From Firmicutes bacterium UBA4874 (lineage in GTDB: Bacteria; Bacillota; Clostridia; Caldicoprobacterales; DTU083): a DNA stretch of 13,476 nt. A program made the translations under genes and the position numbers. The stretch spans positions 155,112 through 168,587 of the forward strand of contig DHDO01000002.1 of the NCBI GenBank assembly GCA_002399435.1, given 5' to 3'. The notes below the pieces were generated by a model. The model saw nothing but the letters and a program-made list of their open reading frames with translations. It ran no database searches and was not told where the DNA came from. Below are positions 7,082 through 13,461 of this stretch, in pieces (the first letter of the stretch is position 1; each line of letters begins with the position of its first letter).

Positions 7082-7540
7082 ATGGTCGAGCATCCAATTG
7101 ATAATATCATGAAAACCACTATGGAAAATCTGAAGGAAATGATTGATGTCAATACCATTGTAGGAGATGCAGTGGAAACATCAGAAGGTACGGTCATCAT
7201 TCCTATTTCCAAAGTAACGTTTGGTTTTGCGGCAGGAGGCGGGGAATATAAAGAAGACAAGACCGGGGTAAAAAAGAACACAGAAGAGGATACAGAGGGA
7301 GAAATGCCTTTTGCAGGAGGAAGCGGTGCCGGAGTCTCTGTGAATCCCATTGCGTTTTTGGTTGTCGGGGAGGATCGTATCAAATTGCTGCCGGTGCAGT
7401 TCCACTCTGCTGCAGATCGAATGATTGATCTTATCCCTACCGTTGTAGAGGAAATACAAAACAGGATGGGGAAGGACAAGAAACCAACCAGGCAGAAGGA
7501 AAAGAAAATAGAAACCATCATAACAAATGAACCACAATAA
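7082..7540 (+). CDS. ytfJ: Spore protein YtfJ (GerW family)
   Basis: Small soluble protein of 152 residues of the GerW/YtfJ family, whose members are found in spore-forming Bacillota and actinomycetes and affect spore germination. Diagnostic segments are the N-terminal helix MVEHPIDNIMKTTMENLKEM, the strand VNTIVGDAVETSEGTVIIPISK and the glycine-rich FGFAAGGGEY, followed by a charged, variable loop (about 57-78) and the second glycine-rich AGGSGAGVSVNPIAFLVV. The tail is lysine-rich. GGGCGGTGA, overlapping the stop of the DUF2953 gene, serves as a ribosome binding site. It closes the unit that begins with the M50 protease: a hairpin terminator starts right after the stop. Presence of this gene is the best single indication that the organism makes endospores. 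Confidence 0.94.
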   Translation: MVEHPIDNIMKTTMENLKEMIDVNTIVGDAVETSEGTVIIPISKVTFGFAAGGGEYKEDKTGVKKNTEEDTEGEMPFAGGSGAGVSVNPIAFLVVGEDRIKLLPVQFHSAADRMIDLIPTVVEEIQNRMGKDKKPTRQKEKKIETIITNEPQ

Positions 7541-7566
7541 GGCGGCTGACAAGCCGCTTTTGTTTG
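7541..7566 (+). terminator. Rho-independent terminator after ytfJ
   Basis: GCGGCT (7542-7547) pairs with AGCCGC (7552-7557) around a GACA loop, followed at once by TTTTGTTTG. It starts one base after the ytfJ stop. The stem is only six pairs but G/C-rich; partial termination before dacB is likely. Confidence 0.72.
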
Positions 7567-7580
7567 TTACATTCACAAGG

Positions 7581-7587
7581 AAAGGAG
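7581..7587 (+). promoter_or_regulatory. Ribosome binding site that fixes a TTG start for dacB
   Basis: AAAGGAG lies eight bases before TTG at 7596-7598. It decides against the longer frame from ATG 7527, which would overlap ytfJ and read through the terminator hairpin. Confidence 0.78.
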
Positions 7588-7595
7588 CCGGACTT

Positions 7596-8720
7596 TTGAA
7601 AACGGGTAAAATCATACTGGCTGCTGTTTTGTTCTTTTTCTGTGCAACCCCCACTTCTTTTGCGGAGGTTCCGGAATGTCCGGAATGTACCGGGGCAGCA
7701 GCTGTTCTGATGGATGGATCCAGCGGACGTGTCCTGTATGAGAAAGACAGCCATCGGAAGCTTCCCATGGCCAGTACGACCAAAATCATGACAGCAATTA
7801 CCGCATTGGAATATGGAAAACCGGAAGACATCGTCGTCATACCGCCGGAAGCTTCCGGCGTGGAAGGATCCTCCATCTGGCTGTCTCCAGGGGAGCATCA
7901 AACCCTGAAGGATCTTTTGTATGGACTGATGCTGCGATCCGGAAACGATGCCGCCACTGCGATTGCTCTTCATATCGGGGACTCTGTTGAACATTTTGCC
8001 GATATGATGAACGCTTTGGCCCGAAAAATTGGCGTAGTGGACAGCAGTTTTATAAATCCGCACGGATTGCCGAATGACAATCATTACACTACAGCATACG
8101 ACCTGGCCCGGATTACGGCATATGGATTGAGAAATCCGGTCTTCCGGGAAATTGTGTCCACAAAATACCACACAATACCATGGGAAGGGCATGAATGGGA
8201 TCGGGCGATGAAAAACGAGAACAAGCTTCTCTGGAACTATGAAGGAGCCAATGGAGTAAAAACCGGGTACACCAAAAAAGCCGGAAGATGCTTCGTCGGT
8301 TCAGCTGAACGGGACCATATGCAATTAATTGCCGTTGTTTTGAATTGCGGGCCCATGTTTGAAGAAAGTGCTGCATTGTTGAATTATGGGTTTGAAAATT
8401 ATAAAAAATATGATATATATAATAAGGGTGATCGGATCCGCACGGTATCCGTCGACAAGGGAAAACGAAGTGAAGTTTCTTTGGTTGCCGGGAAAGACTA
8501 CGCAGTTGCCCTGAAACCAGGAGAAAAAGAGAAGCTTCATATGAAGGCCACACTGCCGGAATCCGTGAAAGCTCCTGTGAGTGCCGGGAAAAAAGTGGGG
8601 ACGGTAAAGATCTTTCTGGGAGACCATTTGATTGGCACCATTCCCATTGTTACAGAAAAAAAAGTGGAAAAGCAGAGTTTTTGGGATCTGTTTCACAGAA
8701 TGGTAAACATTTGGAGGTAA
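7596..8720 (+). CDS. dacB: Serine-type D-Ala-D-Ala carboxypeptidase (DacB/PBP5* type, peptidase S11)
   Basis: Second secreted D,D-carboxypeptidase of the window, 374 residues from the TTG start. Signal peptide: residues 1-23 (MKTGK start, hydrophobic core, cut after SFA). Active-site motifs: Ser60-Thr-Thr-Lys63, Ser115-Gly-Asn117 and Lys222-Thr-Gly224. A PBP5_C-type domain follows (about 255-355), then an amphipathic end FWDLFHRMVNIWR suited to membrane association. An odd feature is PECPEC right after the signal peptide, giving Cys28 and Cys31 as a CxxC motif; it is encoded by a tandem 9-base repeat. Lying between scpAB-ytfJ and rluB, it matches the location of dacB in Bacillus, where PBP5* adjusts spore cortex cross-linking; spmA and spmB, which usually follow, are missing. 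Enzyme class is firm, the spore role inferred. Confidence 0.88.
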   Translation: MKTGKIILAAVLFFFCATPTSFAEVPECPECTGAAAVLMDGSSGRVLYEKDSHRKLPMASTTKIMTAITALEYGKPEDIVVIPPEASGVEGSSIWLSPGEHQTLKDLLYGLMLRSGNDAATAIALHIGDSVEHFADMMNALARKIGVVDSSFINPHGLPNDNHYTTAYDLARITAYGLRNPVFREIVSTKYHTIPWEGHEWDRAMKNENKLLWNYEGANGVKTGYTKKAGRCFVGSAERDHMQLIAVVLNCGPMFEESAALLNYGFENYKKYDIYNKGDRIRTVSVDKGKRSEVSLVAGKDYAVALKPGEKEKLHMKATLPESVKAPVSAGKKVGTVKIFLGDHLIGTIPIVTEKKVEKQSFWDLFHRMVNIWR

Positions 8721-8729
8721 ATCCCGTTG

Positions 8730-9461
8730 ATGCGGTTACAGAAATATATGGCACACTGCGGCGTTGGCTCAAGAAGAAAGTGTGAGAAAATCATAGAACA
8801 GGGCAGGGTCTGTCAGAACGGCAAAAAAGTGGATCGGATGGGTGAAATGGTGGATCCGGAGAAAGACAGGATTGCGGTGGATGGAAAGCGCATTCAGATG
8901 CCCCTTGAAGCCAGGGTTTATATCCTTCTCAACAAGTCCCGGGGCACCATTTCGTCTGTTCATGATCAATTCAATCGGGAAACCGTGTTGGATCAGATCG
9001 GCTGGAAAGGGGCCCGCATCTATCCGGTAGGCAGACTGGATTACGATACGGAGGGGCTTCTGCTGTTGACCAATGACGGAGAACTGACTTTTGAAATGAC
9101 ACATCCAAGCCATCAGATAGAAAAGGAATACTTTTGCATCGTAAAAGGAAATCCAAAACCTGATCAGTTGAACAGGCTGAGAGCGGGAGTGGACATAGGC
9201 GGATTCATAACTTCTCCTGCCAAAGTAAAATACCTGGGCGGGCAACAGGACGAAACCCGGTTGCGGATCGTAATCCGGGAAGGAAAGAACCGTCAGGTGA
9301 GGAGAATGTTTGACGCCATCGGATGTCCGGTTGTTTTTCTCAGGCGGGAAAGGATGGGCAATGTCCGTCTGGGGAATTTGAACCCGGGGGAATGGCGTTA
9401 CCTGACAGATCGTGAGGTAACCTATCTTAAATCCTTAGCAGGGGGGAACACTAAAGAATGA
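8730..9461 (+). CDS. rluB: 23S rRNA pseudouridine synthase, RsuA/RluB family
   Basis: Ribosome-modifying enzyme of 243 residues that isomerises a uridine to pseudouridine in large-subunit rRNA (the E. coli RluB target is U2605); RsuA-type 16S specificity cannot be excluded by sequence alone. An S4 RNA-binding domain covers about 1-50 (MRLQKYMAHCGVGSRRKCE). The catalytic domain has YILLNKSRG, catalytic Asp104 in GRLDYDTEGLLLLTNDGEL and the C-terminal IREGKNRQVRRMFDAIG. The start could be TTG 8727 or ATG 8730: GGAGG at 8713-8717 is nine and twelve bases away respectively; homologues begin MRLQK-like, so ATG is preferred. It starts just after the dacB stop, with its ribosome binding site inside the dacB end, so the two are coupled. 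The stop overlaps a short downstream ATG. Confidence 0.93.
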   Translation: MRLQKYMAHCGVGSRRKCEKIIEQGRVCQNGKKVDRMGEMVDPEKDRIAVDGKRIQMPLEARVYILLNKSRGTISSVHDQFNRETVLDQIGWKGARIYPVGRLDYDTEGLLLLTNDGELTFEMTHPSHQIEKEYFCIVKGNPKPDQLNRLRAGVDIGGFITSPAKVKYLGGQQDETRLRIVIREGKNRQVRRMFDAIGCPVVFLRRERMGNVRLGNLNPGEWRYLTDREVTYLKSLAGGNTKE

Positions 9462-9535
9462 TTCGTTTCAGAAAGTTGAGAATCGGAGATCTGAACGAAG
9501 TTTATCAGGATGACAGCCTTCGCCCACTTATTTAA
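9458..9535 (+). pseudogene. 25-codon reading frame coupled to rluB, possible gene remnant
   Basis: An ATG overlapping the rluB stop by four bases (ATGA) opens a frame of 25 residues starting MIRFRKLRIGDLNEVYQ and ending at TAA 9533-9535. The opening resembles the first strand and helix of GNAT acetyltransferases such as RimI, which commonly begin with a hydrophobic strand, Arg-x-Leu/Ala, then D-L-x-x-V/I-Y. No further GNAT motif (for example the acetyl-CoA loop) follows. Another frame nearby (9514-9579) reads SPTYLTKVIGKEAGIKDFL before a stop, which may be chance. Either a decayed gene start or a short coupled peptide; the family guess is weak. Confidence 0.35.
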
Positions 9536-9589
9536 CAAAAGTAATTGGAAAGGAAGCAGGAATAAAAGATTTTTTATAGAATATTAGAA

Positions 9590-9617
9590 TTGGAAGAATT
9601 TTTGCTATTATTTTAAT
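9590..9617 (+). promoter_or_regulatory. Candidate promoter of the carboxyltransferase operon
   Basis: TTGGAA (9590-9595) and TTTAAT (9612-9617) are separated by 16 bases, matching 4/6 and 5/6 of the sigma-A hexamers. The AT-rich gap between rluB and the operon is the only place a promoter could lie. Several other AT-rich hexamers compete, so position is uncertain. Confidence 0.35.
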
Positions 9618-9619
9618 GG

Positions 9620-9637
9620 AACAGTTTCAAACTGGTT
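9620..9637. promoter_or_regulatory. Palindrome just downstream of the candidate -10, possible operator
   Basis: The core CAGTTTCAAACTG (9622-9634) is a 6-1-6 inverted repeat; flanking A and T at 9620 and 9636 extend it past one mismatch. It covers the predicted transcription start of the carboxyltransferase operon, a position typical of a repressor site. It is too tightly spaced to be a stable RNA hairpin. No regulator gene is visible in the window. Confidence 0.32.
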
Positions 9638-9674
9638 TATCTATATATTGTACATTACGTCTGGAGGTTTTTGA

Positions 9675-11225
9675 ATGTCTACAGAAAAAAAGCGAACGGA
9701 AATGCAGGATAAAAAACTGTCTTTGCAATTGGGCGGAGGCCAGGATAAAATCAACAAGCAGCATGAAAAAGGCAAGCTGACCGCCCGGGAAAGAATCCGA
9801 AAACTGGTGGATCCAGGCAGCTTTGTAGAGCTGGATGCTTTTGTAACTCATCGCTCTACGGACTTTGGCATGGACCAGGTGAATGCTCCGGCAGACGGGG
9901 TAGTGGCAGGATATGCCACAATTGACAATCGCCCTGTTTATCTGTATTCCCAGGACTTTACCGTGCTGGGGGGGTCCCTTGGAGAGATGCATGCCCGGAA
10001 GATTACGAAAGTCATGGAACTGGCCATGAAAATGGGTTGCCCTGTTTTGTGTCTCAATGATTCCGGCGGCGCCCGGATTCAGGAAGGAATTGACGGGCTC
10101 AGCGGATATGGGGATATTTTTCTCCATAATACCATGGCATCCGGTGTTATTCCGCAGATTTCCGTTATTCTTGGCCCCTGTGCAGGCGGTGCGGTTTATT
10201 CTCCGGCATTGACGGATTTCATATTTATGGTGGATGATGTCAGCAAGATGTTCATCACCGGTCCACAGGTTGTTCAGGCAGCCACCGGTGAAAAGGTAAC
10301 AGCCGAGGAGCTGGGGGGAGCCAAAACACACAATGAGGTAAGCGGAGTGGCTCACTTTGAGTGCCGTTCCGAAGAGGAATGTTTTACAGCCGTTCGCACT
10401 CTTCTGTCCTATCTCCCTCAAAACAATCTGGAGGATGCTCCGGTTGTTTCTTCCAATGATGATATCAACCGATTGTCACCGGAGCTGAATACCATCCTTC
10501 CGGACAATTCCAGCCAGGCTTATGATATCAAGGATGTCATCAAACAGATCGTGGATAACGGTGAGTTTTTTGAAATTCAATCCCTGTTTGCCCGGAATAT
10601 TGTCATCGGTTTTGCCCGGCTTGGCGGAAAGTCCGTCGGAATTGTTGCCAACCAGCCGAAAGTAAAAGCAGGATCCCTGGATATGGATGCTTCGGACAAG
10701 GCGTCCAGGTTTATCCGGTTTTGCGACTGCTTCAATATCCCCATTGTTACTTTGACAGACGTCCCTGCATTTCTTCCTGGTGTGGATCAGGAGCATGGCG
10801 GGATTATCCGTCATGGGGCAAAACTCCTTTATGCGTATTCCGAAGCCACTGTACCTAAGGTCAATGTGATCCTGCGGAAAGCATACGGAGGTGCTTATAT
10901 TGCCATGAGCAGCAAGCATCTGGGGACAGATCTGGTATTTGCATGGCCTACTGCCGAGATTGCCGTTATGGGTCCGGAGGGGGCTGCCAACATCATATTT
11001 CATAAAGAGATCCAGGCTGCGGACAATCCAATGGAAAAGCGGCAGGAGAAAATCCAGGAGTACCGGGATCAATTTTCCACTCCCTATAAGGCAGCTGCCA
11101 GAGGATACATTGATGATGTGATCGAACCGGAAGCTACCAGACCTCGTTTGATCAGCGCATTGGAGATGCTGGAAAGCAAGAGAGAGAGCAGACCGCCGAA
11201 AAAGCATGGCAACTTTCCTGTCTGA
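9675..11225 (+). CDS. mmdA: Acyl-CoA carboxyltransferase subunit (methylmalonyl-CoA transcarboxylase 12S / MmdA)
   Basis: Carboxyltransferase of 516 residues that moves CO2 between an acyl-CoA (methylmalonyl-CoA to propionyl-CoA most likely) and biotin on the carrier protein. Two crotonase-like halves are visible: the N-terminal one with GKLTARERI, LGGSLGEMHARKI, NDSGGARIQEG and oxyanion-type GPCAGGAVYSPAL; the C-terminal one with PAFLPGVDQEHGGIIRHGAK, KAYGGAYIAMSSK and AVMGPEGAANI. Length and motifs fit MmdA, PccB and the 12S subunit of Propionibacterium transcarboxylase (about 520). Substrate (methylmalonyl-, glutaconyl- or propionyl-CoA) cannot be fixed from motifs, but the linked 5S-type gene favours methylmalonyl-CoA. 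GGAGG at 9663-9667 lies seven bases before the ATG. It is first of four genes that end at a strong terminator. Confidence 0.92.
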   Translation: MSTEKKRTEMQDKKLSLQLGGGQDKINKQHEKGKLTARERIRKLVDPGSFVELDAFVTHRSTDFGMDQVNAPADGVVAGYATIDNRPVYLYSQDFTVLGGSLGEMHARKITKVMELAMKMGCPVLCLNDSGGARIQEGIDGLSGYGDIFLHNTMASGVIPQISVILGPCAGGAVYSPALTDFIFMVDDVSKMFITGPQVVQAATGEKVTAEELGGAKTHNEVSGVAHFECRSEEECFTAVRTLLSYLPQNNLEDAPVVSSNDDINRLSPELNTILPDNSSQAYDIKDVIKQIVDNGEFFEIQSLFARNIVIGFARLGGKSVGIVANQPKVKAGSLDMDASDKASRFIRFCDCFNIPIVTLTDVPAFLPGVDQEHGGIIRHGAKLLYAYSEATVPKVNVILRKAYGGAYIAMSSKHLGTDLVFAWPTAEIAVMGPEGAANIIFHKEIQAADNPMEKRQEKIQEYRDQFSTPYKAAARGYIDDVIEPEATRPRLISALEMLESKRESRPPKKHGNFPV

Positions 11226-11252
11226 TTTCTATTACGAAACGAGGTGTGACAT

Positions 11253-11525
11253 TTGTTGAAGCTGTTTAAAAGAAAAAAATCGGGTTCCGAAGAATCAAAA
11301 TCCGCAGCAACATCCGGGGACCACGGAGATACATCGGCTTCTCCCGCGACAGACTTCCGGGAATCGGAGGATACGGAGGAGTTGATTGCTGTGATCGCAG
11401 CAGCTGTCGCTTCGTCCATGAACCGTTCCACACATGATATTGTGGTGCGCTCCATAAGACGGATTCCAGCTGGCTCTCCTGTCTGGAACCAGGCGGCAAG
11501 ATATGATCTGACAGCAGGATTTTAA
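11253..11525 (+). CDS. Short OadG/MmdD-like protein without a membrane helix
   Basis: Protein of 90 residues from a TTG start (a second TTG follows at once); GAGGTG at 11241-11246 supports either. Residues 1-40 are basic, then Ser/Asp/Glu-rich and look disordered. Residues 41-75 (EELIAVIAAAVASSMNRST then VRSIRRIPAGSPVW) match the C-terminal part of oxaloacetate or methylmalonyl-CoA decarboxylase gamma/delta subunits, which links the other subunits together. The N-terminal membrane helix that normally anchors this subunit is absent: the start MLKLFKRKK is only a short basic stretch. It sits between the 12S-type and biotin carrier genes, the usual location for the delta subunit. I infer a soluble assembly or linker protein of the complex. 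The family match rests on a short motif, so moderate confidence. Confidence 0.7.
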   Translation: MLKLFKRKKSGSEESKSAATSGDHGDTSASPATDFRESEDTEELIAVIAAAVASSMNRSTHDIVVRSIRRIPAGSPVWNQAARYDLTAGF

Positions 11526-11559
11526 AGCAGAACAAAAAAGCAAATGAGGAGGAAACGGG

Positions 11560-11949
11560 ATGCGTAAATTTAATATAAAGGTAAATGGAAAGTCCTATGA
11601 AGTGGAGGTGGAAGAAGCACAGAACGGAGCGCCGGCTGCGCCCGAAGCGTCTGACTCTCAGGCTGCTCCTGCCGCCAGCAAGCCTGCTGCTCCGGTGAAA
11701 CCGGCAGCTGCTTCCCCATCCACCGGCGCAGAGGGCGCAGTTAAAATAAAGGCTCCCATGCCCGGAAATATCGTGGATGTAAAGGTAACGCCGAGTGAGA
11801 CCGTCCGGAAGAGCCAGGTGATCCTTATTCTGGAAGCCATGAAAATGGAAAATGAAATTATGGCTCCACAGGACGGCAAGGTGGTATCGGTTCATGTAAC
11901 AAAGGGAGCCACGGTGAATTCGGGAGATCTTTTGATTACATTGGACTGA
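11560..11949 (+). CDS. Biotin carboxyl carrier protein (transcarboxylase 1.3S / MmdC-type)
   Basis: Biotin carrier of 129 residues, close to the 123 residues of the Propionibacterium 1.3S subunit. It shuttles carboxyl groups between the 12S- and 5S-type subunits. Order: N-terminal strand pair MRKFNIKVNGKSYEVEVEE, an Ala/Pro-rich flexible linker (about 22-58) with repeated PAA/APA units, then the biotinyl domain (61-129) with APMPGNIVDV, the biotinylation site EAMKM (Lys95 modified) and the closing GATVNSGDLLITLD. GAGGAGGA at 11546-11553 is six bases before the ATG. A biotin protein ligase is needed but not encoded here. Gene symbols vary between systems (mmdC, gcdC, oadG fusions), so none is given. 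Confidence 0.94.
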   Translation: MRKFNIKVNGKSYEVEVEEAQNGAPAAPEASDSQAAPAASKPAAPVKPAAASPSTGAEGAVKIKAPMPGNIVDVKVTPSETVRKSQVILILEAMKMENEIMAPQDGKVVSVHVTKGATVNSGDLLITLD

Positions 11950-11973
11950 TGCTTCAAAAGGAGGAAATATAAT

Positions 11974-13371
11974 ATGGCAAAGGTAAAAATTATGGAGACT
12001 GCCCTCCGGGATGCGCCTCAATCTCTGATCGCCACAAGGATGACCACAGATGAGATTCTGCCCATTGTCGGGCTCATGGATCAGGCTGGTTATTATTCCC
12101 TTGAAATGTGGGGAGGCGCAACATTTGACACTTGTCTCCGATTTTTGAATGAAGATCCATGGGAACGTCTGCGCAAAATACGCAAAGTGGTAAAAAATGC
12201 AAAGCTTCAGATGCTGCTTCGTGGTCAGAATATTCTGGGCTATAAGCATTATCCGGATGATGTTCTCATTGAATTTGTAAAAAGAGCGGTCGGAAACGGG
12301 ATTGACATTATTCGGATTTTTGACGCGTTGAATGATGTCCGCAATCTGGAGACTGCGATATCCGCTACGGTAAAGGAAGGCGCTCATGCTCAGGCGGCTC
12401 TGTCCTATACCACAAGTCCGATTCACAATATTCAGCATTATATCGACACTGCGAAGAAGCTTCAGTCCATGGGCGCAGATTCCATTTGTATCAAGGATAT
12501 GGCTGGGTTGCTGAAGCCTTACGATGCCTACCAGCTGGTCAGCGGGCTGAAAAAGGAAATTCATATTCCCATTGAACTGCATACTCATTATACCACCGGC
12601 CTGGCTTCCATGACTTATCTGAAAGGCATTGAGGCAGGCGCCGACATCGTGGACTGTGCCATTTCCCCATTGTCCATGGGTACCTCCCAGCCGCCGACAG
12701 AGCCTCTGGTGGCGACCCTTCAGGGAACTCCCTATGATACCGGCCTTAACATGGATGTACTGAATCAGGTTGCTGCTTACTTCAAGACACTTCGGGAGAA
12801 GTACATGAAAAACGGGTTGTTGAATCCCAAGGTGCTTTCGGTGGATGTCAATGCATTGGTTTACCAGGTGCCGGGCGGCATGCTGTCCAACCTTTTGTCT
12901 CAGCTGAAGCAGCAGGGTAAGGAAGATCAATATGACGATGTGTTGAAGGAAGTCCCGCGGGTTCGTAAAGATCTCGGATATCCGCCTCTGGTTACCCCAA
13001 CCAGTCAGATTGTCGGCACACAGGCTGTTCTCAATGTGATTACCGGGGAAAGATATAAAATGGTTACCAAGGAGACAAAGGCCTATGTACGCGGAGAATA
13101 CGGAAGATCCCCGGCGCCCATCAGCGATGAGATCCGTCACAAACTGATTGGGAATGAAGAGCCTATTACATGTCGTCCGGCAGATCTTTTGAAACCGGGC
13201 CTGGAAGAATATCGAAATGCCATTAAGGGGTATATGGAGCAGGAAGAGGATGTACTCTCCTATGCTTTGTTTCCACAGGTTGCAGAAAAGTTTTTCAAAC
13301 AACGTCAGGCAGAGAAATATAAAATAGACAGTACGATGCTGGATCAGGAAGATCAAGTTCATCCCGTCTGA
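11974..13371 (+). CDS. oadA: Pyruvate/oxaloacetate carboxyltransferase (transcarboxylase 5S / OadA-type, no biotin domain)
   Basis: TIM-barrel carboxyltransferase of 465 residues that exchanges CO2 between carboxybiotin and pyruvate/oxaloacetate. Metal and active-site residues match the Propionibacterium 5S subunit in order: Asp13 (ETALRDAPQS), Lys174 (CIKDMAG, the lysine carbamylated in 5S), His203 and His205 (ELHTHYTTG). Also seen: LEMWGGATFD, LLRGQN and the conserved C-terminal PYC_OADA part with TKAYVRGEYGRSPAP. Classical OadA is near 590 residues with a fused biotinyl domain; this protein stops before it and relies on the separate carrier encoded just upstream. AAAAGGAGGA at 11956-11965 lies eight bases before the ATG. 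With the 12S-type subunit this points to methylmalonyl-CoA:pyruvate transcarboxylase; an OadA-type decarboxylase with a beta subunit elsewhere remains possible. Confidence 0.92.
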   Translation: MAKVKIMETALRDAPQSLIATRMTTDEILPIVGLMDQAGYYSLEMWGGATFDTCLRFLNEDPWERLRKIRKVVKNAKLQMLLRGQNILGYKHYPDDVLIEFVKRAVGNGIDIIRIFDALNDVRNLETAISATVKEGAHAQAALSYTTSPIHNIQHYIDTAKKLQSMGADSICIKDMAGLLKPYDAYQLVSGLKKEIHIPIELHTHYTTGLASMTYLKGIEAGADIVDCAISPLSMGTSQPPTEPLVATLQGTPYDTGLNMDVLNQVAAYFKTLREKYMKNGLLNPKVLSVDVNALVYQVPGGMLSNLLSQLKQQGKEDQYDDVLKEVPRVRKDLGYPPLVTPTSQIVGTQAVLNVITGERYKMVTKETKAYVRGEYGRSPAPISDEIRHKLIGNEEPITCRPADLLKPGLEEYRNAIKGYMEQEEDVLSYALFPQVAEKFFKQRQAEKYKIDSTMLDQEDQVHPV

Positions 13372-13373
13372 TG

Positions 13374-13409
13374 AAAAAAAGGGCCTTTGTTGGAGGGGGC
13401 CCTTTTTTT
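13374..13409. terminator. Strong rho-independent terminator closing the carboxyltransferase operon
   Basis: Seven A plus GGGCC (13374-13385) pair perfectly with GGCCC plus seven T (13398-13409) around a 12-base loop. It begins two bases after the last stop codon. The A/T flanks make it symmetrical. It ends the operon, so no beta subunit gene is co-transcribed downstream. Confidence 0.9.
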
Positions 13410-13434
13410 ATCAAAAAAGGACCGTAAATACGCC

Positions 13435-13461
13435 GTGGCATCTTCTGGCCTGCTCTATAAT
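13435..13461 (+). promoter_or_regulatory. Possible promoter for a gene beyond the window
   Basis: TATAAT occurs at 13456-13461 with GTGGCA (4/6 of the -35) 15 bases upstream. A second TATAAT ends the window (13471-13476), both inside an 8-base direct repeat TCTATAAT offset by 15 bases. Location after the terminator fits the start of a new unit; the gene itself is not in the window. Confidence 0.35.

Noticed and set aside
7527..7595. Longer N-terminus of dacB from ATG 7527
   Set aside because: It would overlap ytfJ and translate the terminator, pushing the signal peptide inward; the TTG at 7596 has AAAGGAG at ideal distance and gives a clean signal peptide.
9541..9595. Imperfect direct repeat AATTGGAA in the gap after the rluB stop
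   Set aside because: Two copies 45 bases apart of an AT-rich octamer in an AT-rich gap are expected by chance; no third copy was found.
11266..13362. A 698-codon open frame on the minus strand across the OadG-like, biotin carrier and 5S-type genes
   Set aside because: It mirrors three well-supported + strand genes and their gaps, has no recognisable domain, ribosome binding site or promoter, and its His/Arg/Ser/Phe-rich composition is that of an antisense shadow of codon-biased genes. Its length is striking but needs no special cause.
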